A stretch of DNA of 64,000 bases from Apostichopus japonicus (taxonomy: Eukaryota; Echinodermata; Holothuroidea; Aspidochirotida; Stichopodidae), in the NCBI RefSeq assembly GCF_037975245.1, contig NC_092561.1, forward strand, positions 16,993,001-17,057,000. Reading direction: 5' to 3'. The translations under genes were made by a program, and so were the position numbers. Every line of letters begins with the position of its first letter. The first letter of the stretch is position 1. The notes under the pieces were generated by a model that was given only the letters and a program-made list of their open reading frames with translations, searched no databases and had not been told where the DNA came from. Below are positions 24,507 through 36,522 of the stretch, one piece after another.

Positions 24507-24907
24507 CATAGGCGTAGGAGCCCAATTTGATTTGGGGGGGGGGGGCTGTAACGACTTGCCCGAAAAATATAACCACAGTTTTTCGCGCGCTCTGCGCGCG
24601 TTCGGCAACATCTTAATTGTGTATGAAATATACAGTAGGCATGTATCAGTTACATCGCATGTCAATTAAATACAATCATTTGCCTTTTTACTGCCATTCC
24701 ATATTGGTTATCATTTCTCGGGAAGTCGTTGCAATAATATTGATAATAATAAAATAAGTTTAACCATTGCAAAACACATTGCAATTTATTTTTCTTTCAG
24801 TAGGTGCCCGAAAAATTCTCAGCATATTGCCAGAATTTTCACAAAAATCTTTGATTGGGAGGGGGGGGGGGCTGCAGCACCCCAGCCTCCCGTCTCCTAC
24901 GTCTATG
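24507..24907. mobile_element. hAT-type MITE (401 bp)
   Basis: It starts CATAGGCGTAGGA and ends TCCTACGTCTATG, a 13-base inverted repeat with one mismatch. The exact 8-bp duplication GATGTGGC lies at 24499-24506 and 24908-24915. G-rich runs lie just inside both ends. There is no coding capacity. Confidence 0.9.
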
Positions 24908-25063
24908 GATGTGGCCGCAATAGGTTTTCCAGAATCTGATATAGAAAGTGAACTTGAGACACGTACCAGATCAACCAAGAAGGGATATAAGACAAAAACA
25001 TCAAAGATCATACAACAATGGAACAAACAAGATTTCTTATTCACACTGCAGCCTGAGATTAAT

Positions 25064-25864
25064 TAGCAATTCATACAGACCAAAACCATCCCTGGTAAAA
25101 TGGTCGGAGAGCTTCCGAAGAAACGAAGTAGAGGTTTACTATACAACAAATCCTGGGGAAAGACATAAAAAACAAAGTACACAATATATGAATCGGCCAG
25201 AGAAGTCCAAAATGATGTAACAAGGTTTCAACGCCACTTTGAGAAGATGGTGACATTAAACTTCTACCAATGACTGCGGGGACGAGGGAGGGGAGGGCGC
25301 TAGGGGATTTAGCCATTTGTCATTAATACGTCACTTTTTTTCCTCAAAAAATGATAGAAGTATATTTTGAACCAATTGGGCCGATCCATGATGCCCCCCC
25401 CCCCCATACCCCCACTTCAAAATTTCCCATATTTGCCTTACGTACATCTTTTCAATTAAAACTGTACTGCCATACCGTACGTGTACCCTCACAGTTTAAC
25501 CACAGTTATACAAGGGAGCAGAGTAGCAGCTCCCTGGTTATACTACTACCCTTGGTTAACCTTATAAGGTTATACTACTACCCTTGGTTAACCTTATAAG
25601 GTTAAGAAACACCGCCTTTCTGCAGAATATGTTGAAAGCCTCAGTTTCGCAGTAATGTGACATTGACCGTGCACAAGCGCTGAGCAACTATAGATTGCAA
25701 AGTCGGCAAAAACTAGTGTGTTGAGCAAAGTTCGTACTGATCTGATGCTACGAAGAAGTTACGCAGAGGTGGTTTCGTCGAAAAAAAAAAGAGGTTAGCT
25801 GACTAATTATAGACGTACCAACTTATCCTCTGGCACGATGGTTTCATCATAAATTGATATGGAT
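25064..25864. other. Intergenic DNA with a 32-bp tandem duplication
   Basis: No supported gene. The segment 'gttatactactacccttggttaaccttataag' occurs twice in a row at about 25538-25601. Confidence 0.5.
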
Positions 25865-25872
25865 CATGGATG

Positions 25873-27105
25873 CAGGGGCGGCGATCTGTTTCAAATATTG
25901 GGGGGACATTTGCTTGGATGCAGGGGAATTACTATCTAAGCGGAGCGCCACCATTGGTTGGCGCGCAGCGTACAAGAAAATTTCTGGTTTTGATAGCCCC
26001 CCAGATCACCGGAAATGGCACTTCTCGGGCTTGAAAATGACCAACCAGATGTACACTTTTGCATGAGAACCAAGTTTTTCCTAATAGTTTTTTTTTTTCA
26101 TTCATAACCTTTTTTCAAGATTGTCACCAGTCACACATCATGTTCGACCTCATTGCATCTCCTGTGGATCATTGCTTTTGTAGGTAACTACTCCCCACAA
26201 TACCCGTCAGCCCCACTTTTCAAGGTTTGAAGCCCATTATTTGTTCAGAATTTGAATAATAAATTCATTTCAAAACATACCCATAATGTTGCACAAAATT
26301 TCATCTATGGACAACCAATATAGAAAAACCCCCTCAACCCCTAACAGACCGGTCAAAATTGCACGAGTAGAGTATGATGAAGAATGTTGGTCAAGGAATT
26401 TTCGAAAATTCAGACATAGTTAAATTATTGGTGTTAAAACCTCTTATAACGGCAACTATAAAACTTCGATATCATAGAAAATACCCCAAAAAATATGCTC
26501 GAGGGGGAGGGCGGTCTCCACCCATCATCCCCCTCCCTTGGCTACGCACCTGCGGTTAGAAATCTTGTAGGAAACCGGCCAAATGGAAACCCAGTGGACC
26601 CAAATCGATGTGGATCATATATATGATTGTACGTACTTACACTCATACACAAGAGGCAAACCAAATTTCATTACGGATGCGGTGCGTCTAGAGCTATTCA
26701 TTTCGAAAAAAAAGTAAAAACTACTTTCGGTCATATATAGTTACAAATTGTGACACGGTTTGACAGGCCCCCTGTGAGGAATTTGCCAAGGGAGGGGCAA
26801 AGCTTGCAATGTACCCCGACTTTCTAAGCGTAGCGCCACCATGCATAAGTTGGCGCGAAGCGCAAAAGAAAATTTTCGCCGAAAATGCCTCCCAGATCGC
26901 TGGAAATGGCACTTCCCAGGCCTTGTAAGTTACATCTAAGCATTTTCTATTTTGAAATTACTAGCAATATAAAAAAAATTACAAAACATATGCTAAAAAA
27001 AAACGATGCCACCAAATATTGGGGGGATATTAGATACTATATCCCCCACCTAAAATATTGGGGGGGACATGTCCCCCCGTCCCCCCCCCATGATCGCCGC
27101 CCATG
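25873..27105. mobile_element. hAT-type non-autonomous element, copy 2 (1233 bp)
   Basis: Its ends CAGGGGCGGCGATC and GATCGCCGCCCATG form a 14-base inverted repeat with one mismatch. The exact 8-bp duplication CATGGATG lies at 25865-25872 and 27106-27113. It matches the copy at 14725-15975 throughout with small indels, so this copy fixes the true ends of the family. The same duplicated ~100-bp module occurs at about 25931-26030 and 26820-26922. No transposase is encoded. Confidence 0.93.
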
Positions 27106-27113
27106 CATGGATG

Positions 27114-28511
27114 TAATAAGACTTGTAGGAAATATAGGCATAGCTACCAACAAAAAAAAAGAAGAAAAAGCAAGACACTGTAGTACGGTACTACTACTAG
27201 AGCCTAGAGGTACCTATAATACTGTGACTACTTGTATAAGTGTATTATTGTAATGATGCTTGCCTGAGTGCATTCCCTAATTTCCAGGTGCTCACTACTA
27301 TTATGTAATAATAGGGACATACTGTAGCATGCAGCCTCAAGAGAGTGACTGTAAATATATTCAGTTGCACACAGACCTCCTTCCTGTCAAGTTGTATATT
27401 TTTCTCTTATATTCAAGTTAAGAGTTTCAGTTACAGCTAACCTGCCACGCCCTACCTACAACTCCACTCCATGATGGCGTAGTTGGCAGGACATTTTTGG
27501 ACCCAGTTTCATGTGAGTTAAACTTTAAGTCTTTGGTCAGTGTGAGATGGACACTAAATTTCTTTTTACTGTTGTTTTCCTGGAAGACCATTGCCCTCTA
27601 GTATGAGCTACAATAGGCGTAGTTAGTGTATGTAAACTATATAGTGTACCCCTTCAGCAAAATACAACAGTAGGGTTATGTCCCTTCCCCTATATAGAAG
27701 CCTGTAGGCCTAGTGGTCACAACTTTATGTTATACTATTGTACTGCCTACAACAAAACGCAACCTATACAAATAGTTAGGCCTTAATCAACAATTTAATA
27801 ATACCTATTAAGGGAAAATACAACACTACAACAAAACGATATAAATTACTAGGCCTAAAGCCTACGAGACTAGCATTTGTGCTATAGTGGCTATGCAGTT
27901 CTATCCTGGAAGTGGAACTGTTTGGCCTAACCTAGGTGCTAAATGTGAACAAACAGTGTAGTGTTTGTCAATAAACATACTTGTGAATTCATCAAATTGA
28001 TTAAAAATGTATTAAATATTAACAAAATGTATTAAAAATAAAATGTATCGAATGCAGTTCTGTTCAAGGACCTGGACATACAATTGAGGATATGATTTTT
28101 GTAGAATTAGAGGTAGTCTGCTAGATCTCTTCAAAAAAGACTTCTCTGTAGTAATTCTTTACTTTACCACATGTGTGAAATTTATGCAAAATCCAGTCAA
28201 ATTAAGCCCTAATTCTTTGTGTGGACATGTAACACTCTCTCAAAGACTTGCAAACATTGCCGCATTATAAGTTAACCTTTTGACGTTGAGTTGCAGTTAG
28301 TTTTCGGGTCAAACTTCAACGATTTCATCATATTTATTAAACAATCCCAGACAAGTAAGCCTGATGCCAGAGAACTCTCATGTGAAGTTTTTTGAGAAAT
28401 ATGTCTATTTGGTAATGTAAAAGATGATCGCTTTCCGCGCAGGCCGGCCAATGAGGGGCAAATTAACATGAGCATGGCAAGCCAATACACGTAGCTCACT
28501 GTACAGAACCT
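27114..28511. other. Intergenic DNA, no feature seen
   Basis: No supported gene or repeat family. Confidence 0.4.
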
Positions 28512-28864
28512 TTAAAGGGTGTGAAGACTCGCGCAAAAAGAAACGTCCGGTAATCTGACCTAGTTTCGATTGAGGTTTAACAGAAGTGTTAGACACCACC
28601 ATCGATCCCAGAAAGTACACACACAGCTTGCTACCCTCGGTAATTAGACACTAGTGTACACTGAGTCAGTATACATATACAGCTGCGGTCAATACGCACA
28701 GCACAGTGTATAAACAATACAGCAATGGACATCTCAGGTCCAGCTAAAGATTACAAGGTATCACGTTTCATAGCGACACGAACAAAACGTCACTTGCAAG
28801 CAACAGAAAGTTAACTTTTTCAGATGGCCGCACACGGTTTGGGCCGAGTCTTCAATGCCTTTAA
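28512..28864. mobile_element. TTAA-type MITE, copy 2
   Basis: TTAA at 28512-28515 is followed by AGGGTGTGAAGACTCGC. The right end reads CGAGTCTTCAATGCC(T) followed by TTAA at 28861-28864. The inverted ends and TTAA target point to a Kolobok- or piggyBac-type non-autonomous element. The interior is shared with 5745-6103 and 45223-45523. Confidence 0.83.
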
Positions 28865-29940
28865 GCGCCAGATTCAGCTAAACTTTTTACTTAACCATTA
28901 AGACTGGGCCGGGTTGAGACTGCGGGAGCAGATGAAGACAAAGTAAAATGAAAGAGTATATAACAGTTTTCTTCAGTTGCATTGCTAACCTGTTGAATGT
29001 AAGCATAATCAAAATCTCATACTTTGTTTTAATTTGATGTACAAATTGGTCAATTGAACTTTATGCCAGATTCTGAAGCAAAAGAGACAGATCCCTTGAC
29101 ATCAATAAAAACTGGAAGTCAACAGTGAGTTCCTTTACTGGTGTGACGTTTGAACATGATTAACAACATGATTAAATAAAAGAAGAATATTTTACCAAAT
29201 ACACATTGGAACATTTTAGCACTGCGCCCTGGCTCCGCCCCCCCCCCATCCCACCACTTTTTGAATGTACCACCTAGAAATTTTAGCAACTGACATGTGA
29301 TCTGAACAGAGATTATGGGTATTGAGTAACTCATCATTAGTCATGGCTGAGAATGGTACTACGTGCAATTGAACTTTAAATGTAAACTTTAAACCTTTAA
29401 AATGTAAGCTTTAAATTATGAGAAACCACTTATAATGTGCTTATTTTACAGAAGGGAATATTACTCAACCCATATTGTTAACATGTAGTGTGATATTGAA
29501 ATCCTTCAATATGGTAGATTTCAACCCTACTTGCCCACCACAAATCATTCATTTACCCCCCCCCCCCCCAGTATAGAGCAAGTTGTAGAGGGTAACCCTT
29601 TTAAATCCAAAGACAATCCAAGTGACATTCATTCGGTCATGTTTTTGTTATGACTTTAATATTTTAATCTTAATACTGTAATTTATGTATTGTACTGTCA
29701 TACGTGATCACTAAGTTAGCTGAAAACATGTGATAATCATTATTCTTATCATATTGATTGGCCGTGGTTGTGTGCATCTTTAGAGGTAAAGTTGAGAATT
29801 TTGGTCAGCTTTCCCAAGTCTAACACCCTCTGCTTTGTTTTCAGATGGTTCAGTGTGAATTTGATGTTATTTTCACTATTTGTATAGTTATAAACTAAAT
29901 CAATGTATCCTCTTTATCCATGGTGTTTTATTTTTCTTAG
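28865..29940. other. Region upstream of the recombinase-like gene
   Basis: I see no confident exon. An acceptor-like 'ctttgttttcag' followed by ATGGTTCAG at about 29844 could mark an upstream exon, but no donor in a fitting phase is evident. Poly-C runs lie at about 29239 and 29560. Confidence 0.35.
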
Positions 29941-30252
29941 TATCATTCATTAAGGAACAATGGACCTCTGGTGCATTGGAGAAGACTGTACTGGAGGAGG
30001 TGGAGAGGGTCCAGTCGGCTGGCTTCCCCCGTGGAGCAGGGGGCTTCTCCGCCTTCCACATGGAGATGGTGGACTCGGCCTTGGCCAGATATGGGAGCAG
30101 GCGGTCCACTGCCCTTATCGACGAGGGAGTGCGGCTGTGGCTGTCGCTGACGACGGCAGAGGGCCGTCTGTGGTCGTCGCAGCTCCTGCACTACCGGGCC
30201 AAGGCCGACATCATCACCTTCGTGGGAGCACGGCTGATGGGTCAGTTTATCG
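29941..30252 (+). other. Exon 1 of the recombinase-like gene: uncharacterised helical domain
   Basis: The acceptor is tttttcttag/ and the donor is atcg/gtatgtg. The exon encodes about 104 residues (FIKEQWTSGALEKTVLEEVE onwards) that are mainly helical in character, with no motif I recognise. The G+C content is far higher than in the flanking introns, as in real coding sequence. Two other frames are also open across this G+C-rich exon; they are shadows. Confidence 0.7.
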
Positions 30253-30654
30253 GTATGTGAGATATCACTTTACATTGACTTACCTTCTGTAGCTGAAAGA
30301 TGCTAGTTATTGATTGATTGATTTTTTTTTGGGAGGGGGGAGGGGGCAAGAAGGGAGGGTCAATTGTAGGTTGGGGAGGGAGGGTGAAGAAGATGTAAAA
30401 TGTTCAGTTAAAACGGGCAAAGTGTCTTTGTGTTGGCCATGTTCCTATGATGGGGTCAGGGGTAGAGCACATCTAACCGGCCAATTCAGGGCATACATCC
30501 CTCCCTTTAACCATCCAGATATTCAAAGTTTTGTCGGATATCAATAACCTCAGGGGATTATCTTTCGATGAAGGTGAAACTTACATTGTTTTGACTCAGC
30601 ATATGATAGACCAGAAAATGTTAACCTTATTTTTCTTTCTCTTCTTTTCCACAG

Positions 30655-32271
30655 AAAGACGCAGGGTAAGTTACAAGATTTGGTGGTAACGGGCCAGCCA
30701 GTGTGGGAAGAAAACTAAGGAATTCACAAAATAAAAGCAGATTTGGAAAAAAACATTATACAGATTATAACTGTCTAGAAATTCTGATATTCATCCTGCC
30801 GCAGGATTTATTCTGTTGGATAAATTCGGTTTTGTTGTTCCTTTGTCTTAACATTATACAACATCTCGATGAATATTTTATCACACATTACGTACCTTTA
30901 TTCTTCCCTTTCTTGTTTTAGAAAAAAATGCTATTTTTCTTTCAGTTAATGGAATGAAATTTTATTCTGTTACAGGAAAGAGGGAGCGACAGCTCTCAAA
31001 CGTCCTACGAAGACGAAGACGATGACGAAGACGAAGACGATGATGATGACAATGACGAAGACGAAGTTGAGGACTCGGAGGAGGAACCAAAGACAGAGGT
31101 CTCAGACGGTCTCACCATCATAGAAGATGACACGGACTTACCAGTGAGTGCCCTTTTTTAACTTTAGCCGAGTCAGGCATCATTTGTATTTAAATCTGAA
31201 AACAAAAGTTAATGTAAAATGATATGTTATACATAGTTCAGGTGCATAGTCAGTTTCTTGATTGGGGGAGGGGGCCATTCGGACTGACAAGCTTCCTAAT
31301 CTCATCCATGAATGGTATCATTCACAGACAGGCTGTGTCGTCGGTGAGAGACCGTTTGAGGACCGGACGATAGAAGATATAGAAAATGACAGAGTAAGTA
31401 AAATGAAAGAGTGATATTTTTCTTCAATTGTATTGCTTTATATATATTTAGGTATATATATATATTTATATATTTTTTTAATTTTTTTAAATATTTATTT
31501 ATATATTTTATAAGTTTATTTAAATATATATATATATTTATATATATCTATATATATAAACCTACATATATATATATATATATTTATATATACATATATA
31601 AATGTGTGTGTGTGTCATAAGACGTAAGACGTAGCTATTAAAAACTGTCGTTATCACTCAAATTTGTCTTCATAATCTAAATAGATTTCAAAATTGTTAG
31701 CTATTCCACATTGTTCCCCTTCCAGGCGATGGACATACTGAAGAGTCTGGGGACGGAGGCCGCAGAGTCCGACACTTCCAGGCCTCTTTTCAGCGACCAC
31801 GAATCGGTACTTAGCACACATTTGCCTTACTCATAAGGGTATGGGCCATTTCAGTTGGTAGGGTGGAGGGGTCAAAAACAGCTATGTCAGAATCTTGGCT
31901 GATTCTCACATTCCATGCCAATACGTTCAGAATAACCAAATATCTGGCTAATAAAAATATCATTTATATATATATATTCTTTGCACATTTATATTCCTCA
32001 GGTTGATGAGCTGGAAGTGAAGGAAGAGAGAAATGACCGGGACGATGCGGCGATGGAACAAGACAGGGATGGCGATGACGAATGGACAGGAGGAGAGGAC
32101 AGGGATGGGGATGACGAGGGGACAGGAGGAGAGGACAGGGATGGGGATGACGAGGGGACAGGAGGAGAGGACAGGGATGGGGATGACAAAGGACCGGACG
32201 TAGACAGGGATGGGGATGACGAGGGGACAGGACTAGCTAGCCGGGCGAAACGTCCTCGCCTTGGGGAACCG
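30655..32271 (+). other. Exons 2-6 of the recombinase-like gene: acidic region with a coding minisatellite
   Basis: Exon 2 is an 11-base microexon (30655-30665) that completes the split codon of exon 1 and adds Arg-Arg-Arg. Exon 3 (30976-31143) is a Glu/Asp-rich run. Exons 4 and 5 (31328-31393, 31726-31806) are short and in phase. Exon 6 (32002-32271) contains about four copies of a 36-base, 12-residue unit (GEDRDGDDEGTG) and ends with a basic RAKRPRLGEP patch that could be a nuclear localisation signal. Confidence 0.68.
31430..31615. repeat. TA-rich low-complexity run in intron 4 of the recombinase-like gene
   Basis: Nearly pure (TA)n/(T)n sequence ending in a short (TG)n. The Ile/Tyr-rich open frame over it is an artefact. 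Confidence 0.85.
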
Positions 32272-32364
32272 GTAAATATAATTCATTCATTTACCTTTAT
32301 GCTACTTTGATTTCCTGTGACCTGAATAAACATTTCTCTTCTACCTCTTTCATTTTAAACACAG

Positions 32365-32835
32365 AAACGGAAACCAAGGCAATGTCCTCTTTGTGAGGGC
32401 ATGTTCGTCCGGCTGGCGACGCACCTGAAGGACAGCCACAACGTGGCCATGAACAGGGACAACCGACTCCTGAACCAAGCCCGCACCCAGTAAGTCTTTT
32501 TATCGACACAAGTTGGTTCAAATTTTATCCTTGCTTATGTCGAGGTGTAGTATTTGAACAAATATCAGCTGATGTAGGAGACGTGAAAAGTAATTGTAAC
32601 ACTGCAAATGAATAACTGGATATGTATGTGCATCGGTCTGGCTTCTTCACAAATCATAAATCGATAGACACACTATTTAAGTGAGTGCATTTTTACTTTC
32701 AACAGAAAAGTCCAAAGGAGTGGGAAGGGAAAGGGGGCAGAAGGGAGGACCCTCCGTGATTGTCAGGTCCCTGGCTGCCCGTCAACGGCACTCCTGAGGA
32801 TCGACCAGCACCTCAGGAGGTGCCATGGTTTCGAA
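32365..32835 (+). other. Exons 7-8 of the recombinase-like gene: two C2H2-like zinc fingers
   Basis: Exon 7 encodes CPLCEGMFVRLATHLKDSH (C-x2-C-x9-H-x4-H) and exon 8 encodes CQVPGC..HLRRCH (C-x4-C-x10-H-x4-H). Both are short, non-Kruppel C2H2 fingers, likely to bind DNA or another protein. They lie one per exon, joined by a basic linker (QKVQRSGKGKGAEG). Confidence 0.75.
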
Positions 32836-33079
32836 GTAAGTGTCCACTATTCCAATCCATCTGCTTTTTGCAAACGTTATTTCGTATTAGTGACTTCACT
32901 AATTGTCTTTAAAATTCTGTAATATGCAAATGAGATACCAAAACAAACAGAAAGGTTGGTACCACTTCATCTTTGAATTAGTAGGCTCCACGGTCTAAAA
33001 CAGCATCGGACTCACCATACTTTCTCGGGAGGGGTCTTGAATACATTACAACTGAAATGGGGAAGACTAACCTACTCCC

Positions 33080-33290
33080 CTTCAACAGGCTTCCAGTCCA
33101 TGATAGGGGGAATGAAACCATGTGTAAATTCAAGAGGGAAAGGATCCTGCCCATCATCTCATCGTTTCCCGCCAAACATTTTTGTCTGTTTTTTGCCATT
33201 CATGAAGGTCGCAAGTTCCACAATTGTCGGCCACATGCCAGAAGTTCCACAATTGCTGGCCACAGGGTCAAAGGTTCCAAGCATTAGCAA
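33080..33290. repeat. Dispersed repeat 'gttccacaattg', copy in intron 8
   Basis: Shares 'ttccagtc..tgata..gg..aatgaaacca.gtgtaaattcaa' and the doublet 'agttccacaattg.tggccaca' with copies at 36003-36150 (intron 14), 41516-41894 and 42373-43276. It is a middle-repetitive family of unknown class with no coding frame. Confidence 0.7.
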
Positions 33291-33363
33291 GTCGGGTGAG
33301 CATTATTAAGTGTTGTTATACATGACTTTGTAATACATGCTTTCCTGTTTTTCTTTTTCTCAG

Positions 33364-34912
33364 AAATCCAGCCAAGAATATATGCTTTGGCTGGCGGCAG
33401 CCAGGGCTACCGTGCCGGAAACTGACCCCCCTTCCCCCGAGAAAGCAAAGCCTTCGGCCCACTCAAAAATTCCAAAGAAGTTGGATGACAAGGCGGTTTT
33501 AGGTATAAACTACATGCTACGATATTCTTTGTTATCCATCCTACCATGCAGGTATTCACACAATGCGAAAGTATCACATATTAATGTTATTGTGAGATAC
33601 TGATGAGCTGCGCTCTTAAAGGTGGATATGTCCATACAGCAAGCATTATTTCTTTTTACAAAAGATTTTGACAGCAATAAATATATCTTCATACGAATGT
33701 CTTGTTTACAGGCCCTCCTATTCTAATTATGAGTTAACTTTTCTTGTTACACAGACAGGTTCCTGAGCTAGCACCGCCGGCAAGTGGAGATACTGCTCCA
33801 GAGACTGGAGGTTAATTCCATTGCCGGTCTGGTCGACCCGCTGTCAGTACAGAGGTAGGTGACTTATCCGGTTTAATTATGGCCACAGTTTGAGTCGAAA
33901 ATTCGAATACGACACTAGATTTTCTCAAATTGTCAGTAATATGTTATATAGTGGCTCACCTATGCCGTCCAAACATCAATATAAAAACTCAAGAAGGGAT
34001 GAAAGTTGGAAACATTCACAGCAAATCCAGATATATATCACCTCACTGTCGTTGTAAAGGCCAGTTCACTGTCACGAAGAAGTGTGAAAACATAATTTGT
34101 TAATTTCAGTATAATTAATAGAAATGTATTCGACCAATTGCTCTAACACCATTCCAAAGTATCGATTCGTTCTTCTCTTACGCATACGTATCTTTTCATA
34201 TTTTTTTCTAACTCAGGACTGCAAATCTTCTCCGGGAAGACAAGAAGGCACCTAAGACAATTTCTAGCTACCTTCTGTCGATGAAACTGTTCTGTCACTT
34301 CCTCAGACTAAACGAGGAAGTGTCCAGGTCCGCCGGCGTAAAGCCCAAGGCCGCAAAGTGGACGGACCTGGCGGCAGAGCAGTTTCAGGTAGCCTTGCGC
34401 CCGGAGATAGATCGCCATGGCAGGAAAATTGCAAGCCAGATCAAAGGTAAGTTCCCTTCATATCTCTTACTTTGGGAACGAGGCTCGATATGTCATGTTG
34501 GGCAGACCGTTCAGTCAATCTCAAATTTTCTGCACCCCCCACCTTCTCTTCTGTTGGTGGCAGGTGAAATCTTAGGGGGGTTAAGAATTTTTGCAAAACA
34601 TTACATATTTTTAACAAATAAGTGGATGTATACCTTGAATAATCTTGATGAATTAAATTTTGGAAAACCCCTTTTGCATGCTCCTTAGGAAAAGCTGTTC
34701 CCCCTCCAGCCTCTCTGAGTGGGGCAAATCCTGATTCAACCCCCTGACCCACCACTTTTGTGTATGGGACTGGGATTTTCATGCAAAGGTTCACAAGTCT
34801 GTATGGATCTGATATAGAACTTTTCTTGTTTGTTTTGCAGATTCCATTCTGTCATCAGAAGAAATTGGGAAATTGAAAAGGCTTGCAACGAAAGAAGGAA
34901 TTGCCATGGCGG
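33364..34912 (+). other. Exons 9-12 of the recombinase-like gene: SAM-like core-binding domain
   Basis: Exons 33364-33502, 33755-33854, 34217-34446 and 34841-34912. The helix-rich sequence with 'KTISSYLLSMKLFCHFL' is typical of the N-terminal core-binding domain of phage-integrase-type recombinases. The TAG at 33769-33771 falls in the second of these exons, where the frame on both sides is otherwise coding-like. An alternative donor (gcg/gttttag) joined to an acceptor at 33771 would bypass it in phase, but that acceptor is poor. Confidence 0.62.
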
Positions 34913-35112
34913 GTGAGCTTAGTTTAAACCATATTTTAAGATCCTTTAAGATAAGAGAGTAGATACACATAGTTTAAAAGGAGTATGAGTACTGGTGGGT
35001 GGGGGAGCGGTCTTGGGGGTTGGGAGGGGAGGAAGAGCAACAAATGTGGGTTGGTCGCTACTGGGTATGTCATGCAAATGATCACATTTTCCATTCATAT
35101 TTTTCTTTACAG

Positions 35113-36356
35113 AGAATACAGACTCCATTCTGCGGTCCTCCGTGGCCATGAACAGGTTTCGAGACCTGCTCATGGCACTGATACTCATCAGTACTGGACA
35201 CCGCAGCGGTGTGGTACTGAACCTCACCGCTGGGGAATTCACGCGGGTCGAGCGGTTCTGTCTGCAGGATGGGTCGGTGAGGTGGACGATAAAAGTAAGA
35301 ACAAACATGCTTTGTGTTTTCATGGAACTGAATTATCTCGTCTTCCACTGTAGGACACCATAATATGGACAATATTTAGCTCACATCTTAGATATATTCT
35401 GTCGTTGCAGTTCGACATAAATAAATCCGCTCACTCCGACATCCCGTAGGTTAAAGGATGGTATGGTGGCGGGATGGAATTTATCGGCCAAGATTACACG
35501 TTTTGACTTTTACCTGTTGTTACTGACCTACTGTGATCGCACTGTACAATGCATTTGATTACCGATATTTTAATTGCTCATTTTATAGCACTTTTAGTGT
35601 AGCCTTTGATAGTACCATTGCTCCATTTTCACATTTGAATATTTTATTTGCCTTCAAAGATTTCAGACCATAAGACCCTGAAGTCGCATGGACCGACCCA
35701 CATTACGATAGACCAGACAACATATAACTTAATGTTGGTCTATTTTAATGTGGTTCGGCCCCATCTTTTGAGGGGTTGAGTGGCAACCGAGGCGGAGGAA
35801 AGGGACACCCCTTTCTTCCTCTCAAACAATGGGAACCGGGTGCGGAGGCTGAAGGCGCTGATGGTGGCAGTTGGGTTGTCGCTGGGTGTTGAGAACTTTT
35901 CTCCCCTGAACCTCAGGAAGACAGCCGCGACCTTGGTAAGATTTCAAAGTCCATAACATAATTGAATTATACCGACCCAAGAATAAATAGAACAACAAGT
36001 AAATTCAATGGGGGAAGGATTGTGCCCTCCAATACTGTATGTTACCTGCCTAAAGTCTTTGTTCATTTTTGCCTTTCCAGAGGGTCAACATTAGTTCCGC
36101 AATTGCTGGTCACAGAGCCAAAAGTTCCACAATTTTAGTTTGTGTTACCCTATTAACTGGAAACTGATATTGGATTCAAACTTTTTAATTACAGGCCGTT
36201 CAATCGGAGACAGCCGCTGGACGGTCCAGGGTCGCACAGGCTATGTCGCATACTGAGTACACTCAGGGGAGGTACTACAACGAGAGGCTGGCCGGCGAAC
36301 AGGCCTGCATAGCAGGTTCCATCGTCGCCGGTCTCCTCGATGGGACAAGAATGACA
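35113..36356 (+). other. Exons 13-15 of the recombinase-like gene: tyrosine-recombinase catalytic domain
   Basis: Exon 13 carries the first Arg in LMALILISTGHRSGVVLNLT. Exon 14 carries the Lys hairpin (SDHKTLKSHGPTHI) and the box SPLNLRKTAAT, which matches the HxLRHTFAT box with His replaced by Leu but Arg kept. Exon 15 carries MSHTEYTQGRYY, matching the GHxSxxTTxxYY box with the second His and the nucleophile Tyr kept. So R, K, R, H and Y of the catalytic set are present and one His is changed. The TGA at 35777-35779 lies between the Lys and the Arg boxes. Such enzymes cut and rejoin DNA through a 3'-phosphotyrosine; activity is not shown here. Confidence 0.72.
36003..36150. repeat. Dispersed repeat 'gttccacaattg', copy in intron 14
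   Basis: A shorter, diverged copy with 'gttccgcaattgctggtcacagagccaaaagttccacaatt'. It lies inside the recombinase-like gene's intron. Confidence 0.6.
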
Positions 36357-36522
36357 GTTTCCTGATGAGCGCAAGCTCTGTTTTGGCCATGTTGTCACAG
36401 TCTTAAGAAATTCATTTATCAAAAGAGTTCTTTTTATTTGAAATGGAGTCTTAGCATGATAGCAAATGGAATGAAAAAAATGATGGGCGTCTCAATATTG
36501 AACTTCCTTTTCTCTTACACAG

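Noticed and set aside
29900-30292. Three other open frames over exon 1 of the recombinase-like gene
   Set aside because: The G+C-rich exon is open in several frames. Only one phase joins to the following exons.
31998-32189. Minus-strand Ser/Pro-rich frame
   Set aside because: Shadow of the acidic exon 6 minisatellite on the opposite strand.
34441-35372. Long frames crossing introns 11-13 of the recombinase-like gene on either strand
   Set aside because: They run through clear GT-AG introns or are antisense. The plus-strand exon phases explain the coding parts.
35777-35779. Selenocysteine reading of the TGA in the recombinase domain
   Set aside because: The homologous position gives no reason for selenocysteine, and two other, different stop codons occur in the same gene.
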